Positions 34,888 through 44,163 of a stretch of 64,000 nucleotides of DNA are shown here, in pieces. A program made the translations under genes and the position numbers. The stretch comes from Bacillota bacterium (GTDB lineage: Bacteria; Bacillota; Clostridia; Christensenellales; UBA1242). Positions within the stretch are counted from its first letter, which is position 1. Each line of letters starts with the position of its first letter. The stretch lies in NCBI GenBank assembly GCA_009784375.1, contig WRBV01000003.1:124001-188000 (forward strand), given 5' to 3'. Below the pieces are notes generated by a model that ran no database searches, was not told where the DNA came from, and worked only from the letters and a program-made list of their open reading frames with translations.

Positions 34888-35811
34888 ATGGAACACCATG
34901 TCCTTTTTGATATCTTGCCGACCAACTTAAAAGAGGCATTTTCAAAGTTAAGCTTTGATAATTTAAACGAGATAAGACTTCGTTCAAATCAACCAGTCAT
35001 CCTTTGTATTAATGGTCGGAATTTTTTCCTTGCTCTGTCAGGAATAGTGACAGAGCCTACCTATGCAATCCGAGTTACGAAAACCGAGCTTGACACTTTG
35101 TTACATAAAGCAAGTAATTATTCAATCTATGCAGTCAACGAACAATTAAAACAAGGTTTTATAACAATAAAAGGTGGTCTTCGAATTGGGATTTGCGGCG
35201 AGGTTGTAGTCGAAAAGGATGAAATAAAAACAATTAAAAACATCCAAAGTCTTAATATCCGAATTCCACGAGAGGTACGTGGATGTTCATATCCTGTTTT
35301 GAATTACATATTTGAAAACCCAAGACCATTAAAGACACTTATAATTTCTCCGCCTGGGGCGGGAAAGACAACTTTTTTGCGTGACCTTGCATGGCAAATC
35401 TCGGACAAATACTATTTACTTAACACCTTGATCCTTGACGAGCGTGGTGAGATTGCCGCATGTCATCTTGGCGAGAATCAACTTGATGTGGGTACAAGCG
35501 ATATAATTTCTGGTTCAAGTAAATCGTACGGTTTTGAAAATGGTATCCGAAGCATGCGACCCGATGTTATCATCACGGATGAAATTGCGACAAAAAGCGA
35601 CATCGAAATGATTCGTCTCGCCACTCGAAGTGGTGTAAGTGTTATTGCAAGTGTCCATGCAAGTGGCATAGATGAAATCAGATTGAAGCCATATTTCAGC
35701 GAACTTGTAACCGAGCAAATTTTTGATAGGTATATTGTACTTGGAGTAAATGATGGTCCAGGTAAAGTTTTAGGCGTCTTTGACAAAAATTTGCAATTAA
35801 TGGCTATGTAA
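34888..35811 (+). CDS. spoIIIAA: Stage III sporulation protein AA (ATPase)
   Basis: A 307-aa secretion-type ATPase. Walker A is SPPGAGKTTFLRDLA (about residues 153-167) and Walker B is LILDERGEIA. RPDVIITDEIATKSD and an Asp-box-like end are present. It powers the SpoIIIA-SpoIIQ channel that links mother cell and forespore. It is the first gene of the operon, with a poor promoter by eye, as expected for a sporulation sigma factor (sigma-E in Bacillus). Confidence 0.95.
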   Translation: MEHHVLFDILPTNLKEAFSKLSFDNLNEIRLRSNQPVILCINGRNFFLALSGIVTEPTYAIRVTKTELDTLLHKASNYSIYAVNEQLKQGFITIKGGLRIGICGEVVVEKDEIKTIKNIQSLNIRIPREVRGCSYPVLNYIFENPRPLKTLIISPPGAGKTTFLRDLAWQISDKYYLLNTLILDERGEIAACHLGENQLDVGTSDIISGSSKSYGFENGIRSMRPDVIITDEIATKSDIEMIRLATRSGVSVIASVHASGIDEIRLKPYFSELVTEQIFDRYIVLGVNDGPGKVLGVFDKNLQLMAM

Positions 35812-35863
35812 GCTTAGTCTTAAATATTAGTCTTAAATATTTTGGTTTTGAATATGGATTGAC

Positions 35864-36361
35864 ATGGATTTTATTTTGCTCGTTGGTGTATTTTGTTGTT
35901 TTCTTGCCATTGGTGTATTTATCTATCTTTCCTATCGAAATAGAAAAGTTTTTTTCGAGAACTTGATTTCTTTTTGTAATCATTTGTTAATTGAGATAAG
36001 TTTTTCTAAAAACCAAATCGAATCTATCATCAATCGTTATTCTGGTAACTATTCAAAAGAATTCAGACATGTACTAGAAAGTTACCGAGATTTAATAACC
36101 ACAAAATCCGATATAAGCCATGAAAACTTGAAATCAATTATGTGGATGAAACTTAAGCCTCATGAAAGTTCAGAGATTTCAAAATTTTTTTACGAGCTTG
36201 GACGACATGGTTCGCACGAAGAAGAAGAAAAGTTGCGTAATCAAATCGAAATATTTAAAACCTTTTTAACTTCATCCACGAATGCACTTCGCAAGGAGGC
36301 GTCTATTTATTTAAAACTCTTCATAATTATGGGAATAGCAAGTGTAATTTTGATGTTTTAA
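35864..36361 (+). CDS. spoIIIAB: Stage III sporulation protein AB
   Basis: A 165-aa protein with helices at both ends (about residues 4-24 and 146-165) and a helical cytoplasmic domain between, matching SpoIIIAB, which has a type II secretion GspF-like fold. YELGRHGSHEEEEKLR fits the conserved LG..d...Q region, though with Glu for Gln. It follows spoIIIAA after 52 bp. Confidence 0.9.
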   Translation: MDFILLVGVFCCFLAIGVFIYLSYRNRKVFFENLISFCNHLLIEISFSKNQIESIINRYSGNYSKEFRHVLESYRDLITTKSDISHENLKSIMWMKLKPHESSEISKFFYELGRHGSHEEEEKLRNQIEIFKTFLTSSTNALRKEASIYLKLFIIMGIASVILMF

Positions 36362-36373
36362 ACAAGGAGTAAC

Positions 36374-36568
36374 ATGGGAATTGAAGTTATATTCAGAATA
36401 GCGGCAATAGGAATCTTAGCAGCAGTAGTATGCAGTATTTTAAAGCAAAGTGGAAAAGACGAGCTTGCAACTTTTGTGTCACTTGCCGCCGTTGTAATAT
36501 CTTTACTTATGGTTTTGAATATGGTCGCCGATCTTTTTGATACTGTACGAAATCTGTTTTCTTTATAA
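36374..36568 (+). CDS. spoIIIAC: Stage III sporulation protein AC
   Basis: A 64-aa protein of two membrane helices, the exact size and pattern of SpoIIIAC (IEVIFRIAAIGILAAVV ... KQSGKDELATFVSLAAVVISLLMVL). It is thought to be part of the membrane channel with AD and AE. The ribosome site is AAGGAG. Confidence 0.95.
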   Translation: MGIEVIFRIAAIGILAAVVCSILKQSGKDELATFVSLAAVVISLLMVLNMVADLFDTVRNLFSL

Positions 36569-36636
36569 CAATATATCATGTTGAAATAAATTGTCGAATT
36601 CTCATCTTTGCTTTGAAATGAAACATGTACTAGGTT

Positions 36637-37023
36637 GTGGACATAGCACGTGTTATAGGTATTGCTTTGGCAACGACATTTGCCGTACTTTTACTTAAAC
36701 CAACAAAGCCCGAAATCGCGGCACTTGTTTCGGTTGTAGGTGGTCTTCTTGTAATTATGATGTTTGTCGAAAGCCTGCAAACGATTATCGACAGTATGGC
36801 AAGCCTTATAAGTCGTACAGGAATTCGAAGCGAGTTATTTAGTGCGCTTTTAAGAATAATTGGTATAGGGTATCTTACCGAATTTGCCGCAAACGTATGT
36901 GATGAAGCAGGGAACACAAGCATGGCAAAAAAGGTAACACTTGCTGGTAAATTACTTATTTTAATCTTGGCGTTGCCGATTATTAATAATCTTATAGAAA
37001 TAATTATCGGGGTGATGCCATGA
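36637..37023 (+). CDS. spoIIIAD: Stage III sporulation protein AD
   Basis: A 128-aa membrane protein with four helices, homologous to SpoIIIAC in its first half (LKPTKPEIAALVSVVGGLLVIMM). It starts with GTG at 36637. No ribosome site is visible. It overlaps spoIIIAE by 4 bp. An acidic motif CDEAGNTSMAKKV is conserved in the family. Confidence 0.95.
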   Translation: MDIARVIGIALATTFAVLLLKPTKPEIAALVSVVGGLLVIMMFVESLQTIIDSMASLISRTGIRSELFSALLRIIGIGYLTEFAANVCDEAGNTSMAKKVTLAGKLLILILALPIINNLIEIIIGVMP

Positions 37024-38315
37024 TACAGAACATATACGAACAACAAATAGCGAAGTACGAATCAAAGTATAAAAAAGAACAAGCACGAAAAGAAAAAAAG
37101 GAACAAAGTAAAAAATTCCGATCAACCAAGATTATAGTTTCTGTTATATTCGTAGCTTTGCTTTGTACTTTGTTTTTTATTCCAAATACTTCGTTCAACG
37201 TACTTGCAAGCAATTCTAGCACAGACGTTTCTGGCGAGTTACAAAATAATGTGAACAATATTCTTGGCGGAATTAACTTTGGTAATTTGGATGACATTCT
37301 TGCTGGGCTTGATGGTGGGTTGAACTTTTTCGGTGGTGACAGCTTCATGCAAAGGGTAGGACGTATTCTAAGCGGAGAATTCCAAGGCGATTATCCAAAT
37401 ATTGTCGGTGCATTGTTTGGATTATTTGGGGCGGCTGTTCTTAGTGTTTTTCCTGTAATTGCCTTGATTGTAGGTATTTCAATTCTAAGCGGTTTGTTTC
37501 AATCATTAAAACTTGAAAATTCGAGCGACGGCGTCAAAAGTGTTATACACTTCGTGACATATGCAGCAGTTGTTACCATTGTAATGGTCTTTGTTGGTGG
37601 GTTAACACTTACGGTCGGGCGTGCACTTGATTCGATGAAGCAACAGATGGATATTATTTTCCCTATACTTTTGACCCTCATGGTCTCTATCGGAGGAAAC
37701 GCAGGAGCAAGCGTATACCAACCAGCGGTCGCGATTTTATCCAACGGTGTCATGCAGATTTTCTCTGCCGTTGTTATGCCATTGTTCATAATGACTCTTG
37801 TATTTTCGGTGGTTGGGCATTTGTCACCAAATACAAAACTAGATAAATTTGTCAGCTTTTTTACAAGTGCATTTAAATGGATTGTCGGAATAGTGTTCAC
37901 GGTTTTCCTTGCTTTTCTCAGTATTCAAGGAATAACAGCAGGTGTGCATGATGGAATCTCAATACGTGCCGCACGGTTCACGATATCAAGCTATGTTCCA
38001 ATTCTGGGTGGATATATAAGTCAAGGTTTTGACCTTGTGCTTGCGTCAAGTGTGCTTGTAAAAAATGCAATTGGGCTTGCTGGATTATATTTACTGATGG
38101 CTGTTGTACTTGCACCATTGTTACAAATAGTTGTGTTTTCACTTGGTCTAAAACTGGCAGCAGCCGTTACTCAACCAATTGCAGACGATCGCATCTCCAA
38201 TTTTTTAACAAGTATTAACAAATCATTCGGTATGCTTGCCACCGTTCTCATAGGAGCCGCATTTATGTATTTCGTTACTATTGGTCTTGTTATGATTACA
38301 GGGAACGTGCTCTAG
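37020..38315 (+). CDS. spoIIIAE: Stage III sporulation protein AE
   Basis: A 431-aa membrane protein. A cytoplasmic Lys-rich start and one helix (about residues 38-58) are followed by an extracytoplasmic stretch and seven or eight helices. It matches SpoIIIAE, the large multi-pass subunit of the feeding-tube complex. GGNAGASVYQPAVAIL and the GVHDGISIRAARFTISSYVPILGGYISQ segments are family hallmarks. Confidence 0.95.
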   Translation: MIQNIYEQQIAKYESKYKKEQARKEKKEQSKKFRSTKIIVSVIFVALLCTLFFIPNTSFNVLASNSSTDVSGELQNNVNNILGGINFGNLDDILAGLDGGLNFFGGDSFMQRVGRILSGEFQGDYPNIVGALFGLFGAAVLSVFPVIALIVGISILSGLFQSLKLENSSDGVKSVIHFVTYAAVVTIVMVFVGGLTLTVGRALDSMKQQMDIIFPILLTLMVSIGGNAGASVYQPAVAILSNGVMQIFSAVVMPLFIMTLVFSVVGHLSPNTKLDKFVSFFTSAFKWIVGIVFTVFLAFLSIQGITAGVHDGISIRAARFTISSYVPILGGYISQGFDLVLASSVLVKNAIGLAGLYLLMAVVLAPLLQIVVFSLGLKLAAAVTQPIADDRISNFLTSINKSFGMLATVLIGAAFMYFVTIGLVMITGNVL

Positions 38316-38337
38316 ACACTATTAAAAGGAGGTACAA

Positions 38338-38793
38338 GTGACAAACTGGTTAATTGGGATAACTGGAATCATCGTCATCGGTGTGATTATCGAAATACTT
38401 ATGACCGATTCAAATATGAGCAAATTCATACGAAGTATATTTGCGTTTTTCATTTTACTTGTCATTGTTGCCCCTTTGCCTGGATTTTTACGTAATGCCG
38501 AGGTCGGTGGTTGGGTTGATTATGACAGGGAATTGCTTGGGACTCTTAATTCAATGACCCTTGCGGCAACCCAGTCTCGCATTGAACGAGAACTTGGAAA
38601 TGCAGGATTCATAGGTGTTCTTGTTACCGTTACGCAGGATACTAATTCGTCGACTTTTCAAATAGATAGAGTGTTTATAAATGCCTGGAATGTGCAACCG
38701 CCACAACCAAACATAAACGTGAGAAATGAAATCATAAGGATAGTTACATTGTTAACAGGAATTGATGAAGGGAGGATTATATATCATGCTTAG
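38338..38793 (+). CDS. spoIIIAF: Stage III sporulation protein AF
   Basis: A 151-aa protein with two N-terminal helices and an extracytoplasmic ring-building-motif domain, as in SpoIIIAF. It starts with GTG after AAAGGAGG. It overlaps spoIIIAG by 8 bp. Confidence 0.92.
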   Translation: MTNWLIGITGIIVIGVIIEILMTDSNMSKFIRSIFAFFILLVIVAPLPGFLRNAEVGGWVDYDRELLGTLNSMTLAATQSRIERELGNAGFIGVLVTVTQDTNSSTFQIDRVFINAWNVQPPQPNINVRNEIIRIVTLLTGIDEGRIIYHA

Positions 38794-39502
38794 AATTAAT
38801 AAAGATGATAACTTGCCAATGTCACAGAGTAAGGTTGTCGAGAATGGGACGGGTATGATTGATAAAGGTGGGGGCGATGTAGGAGTTTTGGAACAAAACT
38901 CCGCACCACATGTCTCACATGTGGTGGATTCACCACCAACGGTGGTGAATCACATCGCCCCCGCCGTTGCACCACCAAATTCTCGCCCAAGTCTCCTTAA
39001 AAGAATTCGCAAGATTAAACACATTGAAATCTATGCGGCTGTCGTTGTGATACTTATAATGGTTGGAATTTATGCGAGCAATTTCATGGGTGGGTCTGGT
39101 GCCGCAAATGATCCTTTGCGTATAGCAAAAGAAAACTTTGCACGAGAAAAAGAAGCCAAACTGGTTGCAACACTATCCCAGGTACAAGGTGCAGGCAGAA
39201 TAAGTGCAATGGTAACAGTAGTAGGTTCAGAAACAAGAGAAATTGCATACAACGTCGAGGAACGCACGGTGACCCAAACTGGACCCAATGGACAGACAAA
39301 TACAACTACTACACTTGTGCGAACTCCAATCATTGTAAACGGTCAACCGCTTGTACTTGTTACTATAAAACCCCAGGTTCGTGGAGTTGTAATAGTCGCC
39401 CAGGGTGCAAATGATTTAATAGTAAGATTGAATTTAATACGCGCCATCCAAGCACTTATCCCAGATAACACAGTCAGCATAGAAATTCTTGCAGGAAGAT
39501 AA
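38786..39502 (+). CDS. spoIIIAG: Stage III sporulation protein AG with an enlarged N-terminal linker
   Basis: A 238-aa protein. The membrane helix (about residues 78-98) and ring-forming domain (KLVATLSQVQGAGRISAMVTVV ... VVIVAQGA) match SpoIIIAG, which builds a large ring in the channel. The start at 38786 is set by GGGAGG. The N-terminal cytoplasmic part is about 77 residues, much longer than expected, and 31 of these (about residues 29-59) are encoded by the perfect cloverleaf at 38870-38962. Confidence 0.94.
   Translation: MLRINKDDNLPMSQSKVVENGTGMIDKGGGDVGVLEQNSAPHVSHVVDSPPTVVNHIAPAVAPPNSRPSLLKRIRKIKHIEIYAAVVVILIMVGIYASNFMGGSGAANDPLRIAKENFAREKEAKLVATLSQVQGAGRISAMVTVVGSETREIAYNVEERTVTQTGPNGQTNTTTTLVRTPIIVNGQPLVLVTIKPQVRGVVIVAQGANDLIVRLNLIRAIQALIPDNTVSIEILAGR
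38870..38962 (+). repeat. 93-nt perfect cloverleaf of palindromes inside spoIIIAG
   Basis: A closing stem of 11 bp (38870-38880 with 38952-38962) encloses three perfect hairpins, each with a 3-nt loop: 9 bp (38882-38902, loop GAA), 10 bp (38904-38926, loop CTC) and 11 bp (38927-38951, loop AAC). Only two bases lie unpaired between arms. Its length is 31 codons and the frame stays open. Confidence 0.9.
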
Positions 39503-39596
39503 AAAAATCTAAATACTTTTATATATGAAAATTTGTGTCATAAGGTTACAAGTACAAGAATATCAATAGTCAAGACCAAAACCAAAAGGAGACATC

Positions 39597-40148
39597 ATGG
39601 AAATTGTACAACAGCCAGCCCCAGAGAAAAAGGAAAGGCGAAAAATAAACTTAAGAGGATCGTTTGTAAGACGCAGAAAAGTTTTAATATTGACTGGTAT
39701 GTTTGTTTTGCTTATCGTTACTGGATATCTTAACTTTGCGTTGAACAGTAACTCAACCCCAGTAGGTGGTGGCGGTGGAACAGGTCAAACAATGAACTCG
39801 TTCGCTATGCTTCGCCAAACACGTGATACCAACAGACAAATTCAAAAACTTGCACTTGAAAGTATTATAGCAAGTAACAATGTAACCGAAGCAGAAAGAT
39901 CACAAGCAACAGAAACAAAGCTTGCACTCATTAATACTATGGAATTCGAAACAGCAGCAGAAGGACTTATAAAAGGACAAGGCCACCAAGACGCTGTAGT
40001 TCAAAAGAATAACGATAACGTAAACGTACTTGTAAGAACACAGGGAAACCTTACACCTAATGAAGTAACACAAATTCAATTAATTGTAGACTCGGTTCTT
40101 GGTCGAACAATGAATATCGAGAACATTACGGTAAGACCTGTTAACTAG
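39597..40148 (+). CDS. spoIIIAH: Stage III sporulation protein AH
   Basis: A 183-aa protein with a basic N terminus, one helix (about residues 29-48, ILTGMFVLLIVTGYLNF) and an extracytoplasmic ring domain. SpoIIIAH binds forespore SpoIIQ across the septal space in Bacillus. The ribosome site AAAGGAG is good. It is the last gene of the operon, and a terminator follows at 40175. Confidence 0.93.
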   Translation: MEIVQQPAPEKKERRKINLRGSFVRRRKVLILTGMFVLLIVTGYLNFALNSNSTPVGGGGGTGQTMNSFAMLRQTRDTNRQIQKLALESIIASNNVTEAERSQATETKLALINTMEFETAAEGLIKGQGHQDAVVQKNNDNVNVLVRTQGNLTPNEVTQIQLIVDSVLGRTMNIENITVRPVN

Positions 40149-40174
40149 TGGATTTGGTCAATTCCCTAGGTCAC

Positions 40175-40204
40175 AAAAATCTCTCAAATCTGAGGGATTT
40201 TTTG
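40175..40204 (+). terminator. Terminator of the spoIIIA operon
   Basis: AAAAATC-T-CTCA pairs with TGAG-G-GATTTTT around AATC, followed by T. Confidence 0.85.
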
Positions 40205-40262
40205 TATTAAAAAAATCATTAGGATTATCTTTTTATAAATGTTATAAACGATTAGAGAGCAA

Positions 40263-40793
40263 ATGAAAAAAAGAACTAAAATTTCAATAATCATGGCAAG
40301 CATTATTGTCCTTGTTGGCTTTAAAATGCTTTCATCCGTTGTATTTCTTGGTCTTGGACCATCACGGGCAACCGCTGATGATTTTTCATTAACAATTTAT
40401 GTTCGGGAAGAAAACCGAATAGTTTCACGCGGGGGAACGGTTGAAATCGAAGTTACGTTAAGAAATAACACTTGGCGAGCACAAAGAACTTCATACGGCG
40501 TGCTTTTTTATCCATACATACCTGGTGTTTTTGAAGGTCGCACATTGGTTAGTCCTTGGGTTCGTATCCGTATGCCTAGGAATGGAATTATTCAAGAAAC
40601 AATACCTTTACGTATATCCAATTCGGCAATTTTAGGCAAACATGATTTGTCTGTCGAGACTAGATTTGCAATAAATGCTAGAGGGGGTGGCGTTATTCAA
40701 CAACCTGTAAGTGATTTTATTAGACAGATATTACCTGATAACCGTAGAATGATTATTATCAATTCAATGACAATCGAAATAGAAATAAAATAA
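40263..40793 (+). CDS. Secreted beta-sandwich-like protein, paralog 1
   Basis: A 176-aa protein with a basic N terminus and signal anchor (residues 8-32), then a beta-rich domain. DDFSLTIYVREENRIVSRGGTVEIEVTLRNNTWRAQRTSY suggests an immunoglobulin-like fold of the CARDB/NEW3 type. It is about 50% identical by eye to the next gene over its first 75 residues. Its function is unknown. Confidence 0.7.
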   Translation: MKKRTKISIIMASIIVLVGFKMLSSVVFLGLGPSRATADDFSLTIYVREENRIVSRGGTVEIEVTLRNNTWRAQRTSYGVLFYPYIPGVFEGRTLVSPWVRIRMPRNGIIQETIPLRISNSAILGKHDLSVETRFAINARGGGVIQQPVSDFIRQILPDNRRMIIINSMTIEIEIK

Positions 40794-40805
40794 AGGAGAA
40801 GAAAA

Positions 40806-41282
40806 ATGAAAAAAAGAGTTAAAATTTCAATAATAATTGCAAGTATTATCGTTATTGTTGGATTTACTATGTTCTCATTCGTAGCATTTCTTGGTTTTGG
40901 ACCAACACGGGCAACCGCCGATGATTTTTCATTGACGATTTATGTTCGGGAGGAAAACCGAACGGTTGTACGTGGAGAACGTATTTATATTGATGTGACA
41001 CTTACTAACAATACTTGGCGGGCGCAGAGAATTTCTTATAGTGGACCTCTTTTTTCTCCGCGTATTCATGGGATAACAATAGGATATGAATGGACAAGTG
41101 GTCCTGGGGTTAGAATGCGTGTTTCAAATTCTATTCAGCAAAAAATCTATATGAGAATTCCAAATACAGCAGAAGTTGGATATTATGATTTATCAGTCAT
41201 ATCATTATTTTCACTAAACAGATCTGGTGTTTATGTGGGTGATTATATTCAATCAAACATAATTGAGATCAATATAATTTAA
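40806..41282 (+). CDS. Secreted beta-sandwich-like protein, paralog 2
   Basis: A 158-aa tandem duplicate of the gene at 40263, with the same signal anchor and FSLTIYVREENRTV ... LTNNTWRAQRISY motif but a diverged C-terminal half. The ribosome site is AAAGGAG. It is followed after 11 bp by the metallopeptidase gene, so the three are probably one operon of exported proteins. Confidence 0.7.
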   Translation: MKKRVKISIIIASIIVIVGFTMFSFVAFLGFGPTRATADDFSLTIYVREENRTVVRGERIYIDVTLTNNTWRAQRISYSGPLFSPRIHGITIGYEWTSGPGVRMRVSNSIQQKIYMRIPNTAEVGYYDLSVISLFSLNRSGVYVGDYIQSNIIEINII

Positions 41283-41293
41283 AGGAGAGTTTC

Positions 41294-44134
41294 ATGAAAA
41301 TTGGTTTATTTGTTAAAATAATGATTATTTCTATCTTGTTTGTTTCAGGGTTGGCAACATCAGGATTTGTTTTTAGAGACAGTAACTTAGAAACCCGCGG
41401 CGGTTATCATATTGATGAAATTAGGCAGATGACTAATACACAATCATCTGAAATGATGCGTGTACATACTCTAGAAAATGGTGTGATAACGAAAGAAATT
41501 CCAAAATGCGTAACTGACTTTTCTTCTTACTTCATGTCACCACTTGATACAGGTACTAGCATACCTATACGTCAAAGTGGCTTACCTAGAGAAGAAAGTA
41601 TAGTAGTAGTTTTTTTTGGTGATGGGTTTACAGAATCAGAACAACAAAGGTTTGTTAATGTTGCCACAACTGCGGCTAATTATTTAGTTAATTTTTATCC
41701 CTTTAATTTATTCAAAGATTTGTTTACAATTTATGCGATTCAAGCACCTTCAAGAGAATCGGGTATGAGTATTCGATATACACCTATTAACTTTCCTTGG
41801 AATAGAGGTGAAGTAGATAATAGATTTGGGTCATATGCACCATTTATGAATACCATCCGTATGCCAAGATGGGGCCGCGATCAAGTTCGGGGTTTAGCAG
41901 AATACCATACAAATGGTAATATGGATATGATTCAGGTCCTAGTAAATTCTTCTCGATTCGGTGGTGCTGCTTATCATTTAGAGCATGGGCTGCCGACTGT
42001 AAACCCTTTAGTTACTATTGCAATGACAACTATACATCATCATCAAGGTGGTTGGCGCAGAACCATGATTCATGAATTTGCTCATTCATTTGGCGGGCTA
42101 GCAGATGAACACAATGATATGTACCCGTTTGAGACCGCAAACATGACTGCCGAACAAAATGATGATAACGTCAGATGGAGACATTGGATTGGTCACGGAA
42201 GAGGACATACGGGTAGTGCCATTGGAATTTACAGAGGCGGTAGACATGCACCAAGTGGATGGGCGGTTCCGAATAGCAGGGGAACTTGTCTTATGTCAAC
42301 AGCACCATTGTCAACACTTCTTGGAAGTAACAATAGTTTTAGTGCAGTAAGTTCATCCGAGCTTGTTCGGCGGATGGCACAGCATCATGCGGGTGAATTA
42401 TTTATGAATGGTACGCATTCTACTTTTGCTCATCCAACCAACTTTACAATACCATTCGGCACACATCGCATATTACCATATGCATTTAATGCAAACACAA
42501 GATTGCAGAATCTGGACATCCCAACAAGTGTGACCGAAATCGGGCAATATGCGTTCATCGGTGCAACAGCACTACGTACAATTACAAACCATGCCGCATT
42601 ACCACAGCAAATTAATAACAGAACATTTGCAGGATTAAACAGGTCTACAATCGAATTACGTGTACCAAACGGAACTGCACAGTTGTATAGAGATGCGGGT
42701 TGGACAAATTTCAATATAATTGAAATGGATTCTTATGTTATGCAACCTGGGATATATCGTATGGAAAATAACGGAACCACACTTTATTTGCAAGGCAACG
42801 ACACATCATTTAAATTGGATTTATATTTGTTTGATCCGCGTCATCCTGCCGACGGTCTTCATAGAGAGGGATTCTTAAAGTTTCAAAGCAACGGTGATGG
42901 AACAACAAGTGTATTTTCGATTTTGAATGGTTTGAACAATTTGGTTTGGGATATCTCGTCAATCCGTATATCTTTTTACCAAAGTAGGTTTACAATATAT
43001 GCACCAGGCATAATTAATCAATCATTCACGATGCCAAGTAATTCTACACAAATGAATTTAGAAGTTATTGAAACGTCCAGTACAAACATAATTAACGGAA
43101 GAATTCTAGATTTTTTAGAATTACCCACATACATCACCACAGCACAAGAGTTTAGTGCAATTCGTAATACGCCCGATGGTCATTTTAGATTAGCAAACGA
43201 CATTGATTTAACCAATCTTGGGCATTATTGGAATATGATTGATTACTGGTCTGGAATTCTTGATGGCAATGGCTTCACTATATATAATCTTAACCTAAGA
43301 ATAGCCAATACAAATTTCACTTCATTTCAAAATTTTGGTTTATTTAGAGTACTTTCAGGAACAGTCCGCGACTTGACAGTTAGTGACATTAATATCTATG
43401 GACCAGTACAACATAATGGGTCATGGGTACATGTTGGTGCAATTGCTGGGTTACTTGATAACGGACGCATAGAACATGTCACAGTAAGGAATGGAATAAT
43501 CACAGTACATAGACAGGCATCAGCAATAAGTGGAGTAGTAGGATGGTCAAGAAACAGTACAATCCAAAATGCAAGAGTAGAAAGTGTAAATCTAACTGGA
43601 AATGGTGACATGGGCGGGATAGTCGGATATGCGGAACGTACAACTGTATCAAATTCAAGTAATAACCATTCCATTATTTCTCTTTGGATATCAAGAAACA
43701 ATCGTTCGGCTGGTGGTATTGTTGGAGTGACAAGGAACAATTCAACAGTAACATTTAGTACAGTTCATAATGTAATCATTAGATATACTGGTTCAGATAA
43801 TATTGCAGGGCGCGACATAGCACCAAGAATGGGTTTAATTGTAGGAGTATTGGATGCAAGTAATGTTATTCATGTAGGACAGACTGGTTCTTCGTTAGAT
43901 CGTGGTGGTTTAGGCATTTATAGATGGGGATTATTCAATTCAAGCTCTCGAGACCAGGCTCGCTATATTGGTGAAGGTGGTCCATGGGGAAGTATTGGGC
44001 GGAGAGCAGGGAGCGTTACAATTTTGAGTGAACCAATAACTTTCTATGAAAGAGGAGAATACGAATATCAAATGCCTACTCTATGCTTTGCAATGATTTT
44101 TTCTTGCGACAATGATTTAATAAGTAAATTTTAA
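41294..44134 (+). CDS. Secreted M64-type zinc metallopeptidase with LRR and GLUG-like regions
   Basis: A 946-aa exported protein with a signal anchor at residues 6-26. Residues about 90-375 fit peptidase M64 (IgA peptidase family): VVVFFGDGFTESEQ and the zinc motif HEFAHSFGGLADE near residue 260. Then a BspA-type leucine-rich repeat (LQNLDIPTSVTEIGQYAF), a linker domain, and from about 610 a GLUG-like region (FRLANDIDLTNLG ... VGAIAGLLDNG ... GGIVGYAERTTV). The add-on regions probably bind surfaces. The ribosome site is AAAGGAGAG. The substrate is unknown. Confidence 0.88.
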   Translation: MKIGLFVKIMIISILFVSGLATSGFVFRDSNLETRGGYHIDEIRQMTNTQSSEMMRVHTLENGVITKEIPKCVTDFSSYFMSPLDTGTSIPIRQSGLPREESIVVVFFGDGFTESEQQRFVNVATTAANYLVNFYPFNLFKDLFTIYAIQAPSRESGMSIRYTPINFPWNRGEVDNRFGSYAPFMNTIRMPRWGRDQVRGLAEYHTNGNMDMIQVLVNSSRFGGAAYHLEHGLPTVNPLVTIAMTTIHHHQGGWRRTMIHEFAHSFGGLADEHNDMYPFETANMTAEQNDDNVRWRHWIGHGRGHTGSAIGIYRGGRHAPSGWAVPNSRGTCLMSTAPLSTLLGSNNSFSAVSSSELVRRMAQHHAGELFMNGTHSTFAHPTNFTIPFGTHRILPYAFNANTRLQNLDIPTSVTEIGQYAFIGATALRTITNHAALPQQINNRTFAGLNRSTIELRVPNGTAQLYRDAGWTNFNIIEMDSYVMQPGIYRMENNGTTLYLQGNDTSFKLDLYLFDPRHPADGLHREGFLKFQSNGDGTTSVFSILNGLNNLVWDISSIRISFYQSRFTIYAPGIINQSFTMPSNSTQMNLEVIETSSTNIINGRILDFLELPTYITTAQEFSAIRNTPDGHFRLANDIDLTNLGHYWNMIDYWSGILDGNGFTIYNLNLRIANTNFTSFQNFGLFRVLSGTVRDLTVSDINIYGPVQHNGSWVHVGAIAGLLDNGRIEHVTVRNGIITVHRQASAISGVVGWSRNSTIQNARVESVNLTGNGDMGGIVGYAERTTVSNSSNNHSIISLWISRNNRSAGGIVGVTRNNSTVTFSTVHNVIIRYTGSDNIAGRDIAPRMGLIVGVLDASNVIHVGQTGSSLDRGGLGIYRWGLFNSSSRDQARYIGEGGPWGSIGRRAGSVTILSEPITFYERGEYEYQMPTLCFAMIFSCDNDLISKF

Positions 44135-44158
44135 AAAAGAGCATTTTGCTCTTTTTTA
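44133..44158. terminator. Terminator between convergent genes
   Basis: AAAAAAGAGC-ATTTT-GCTCTTTTTT. Confidence 0.9.
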
Positions 44159-44163
44159 TTTAT

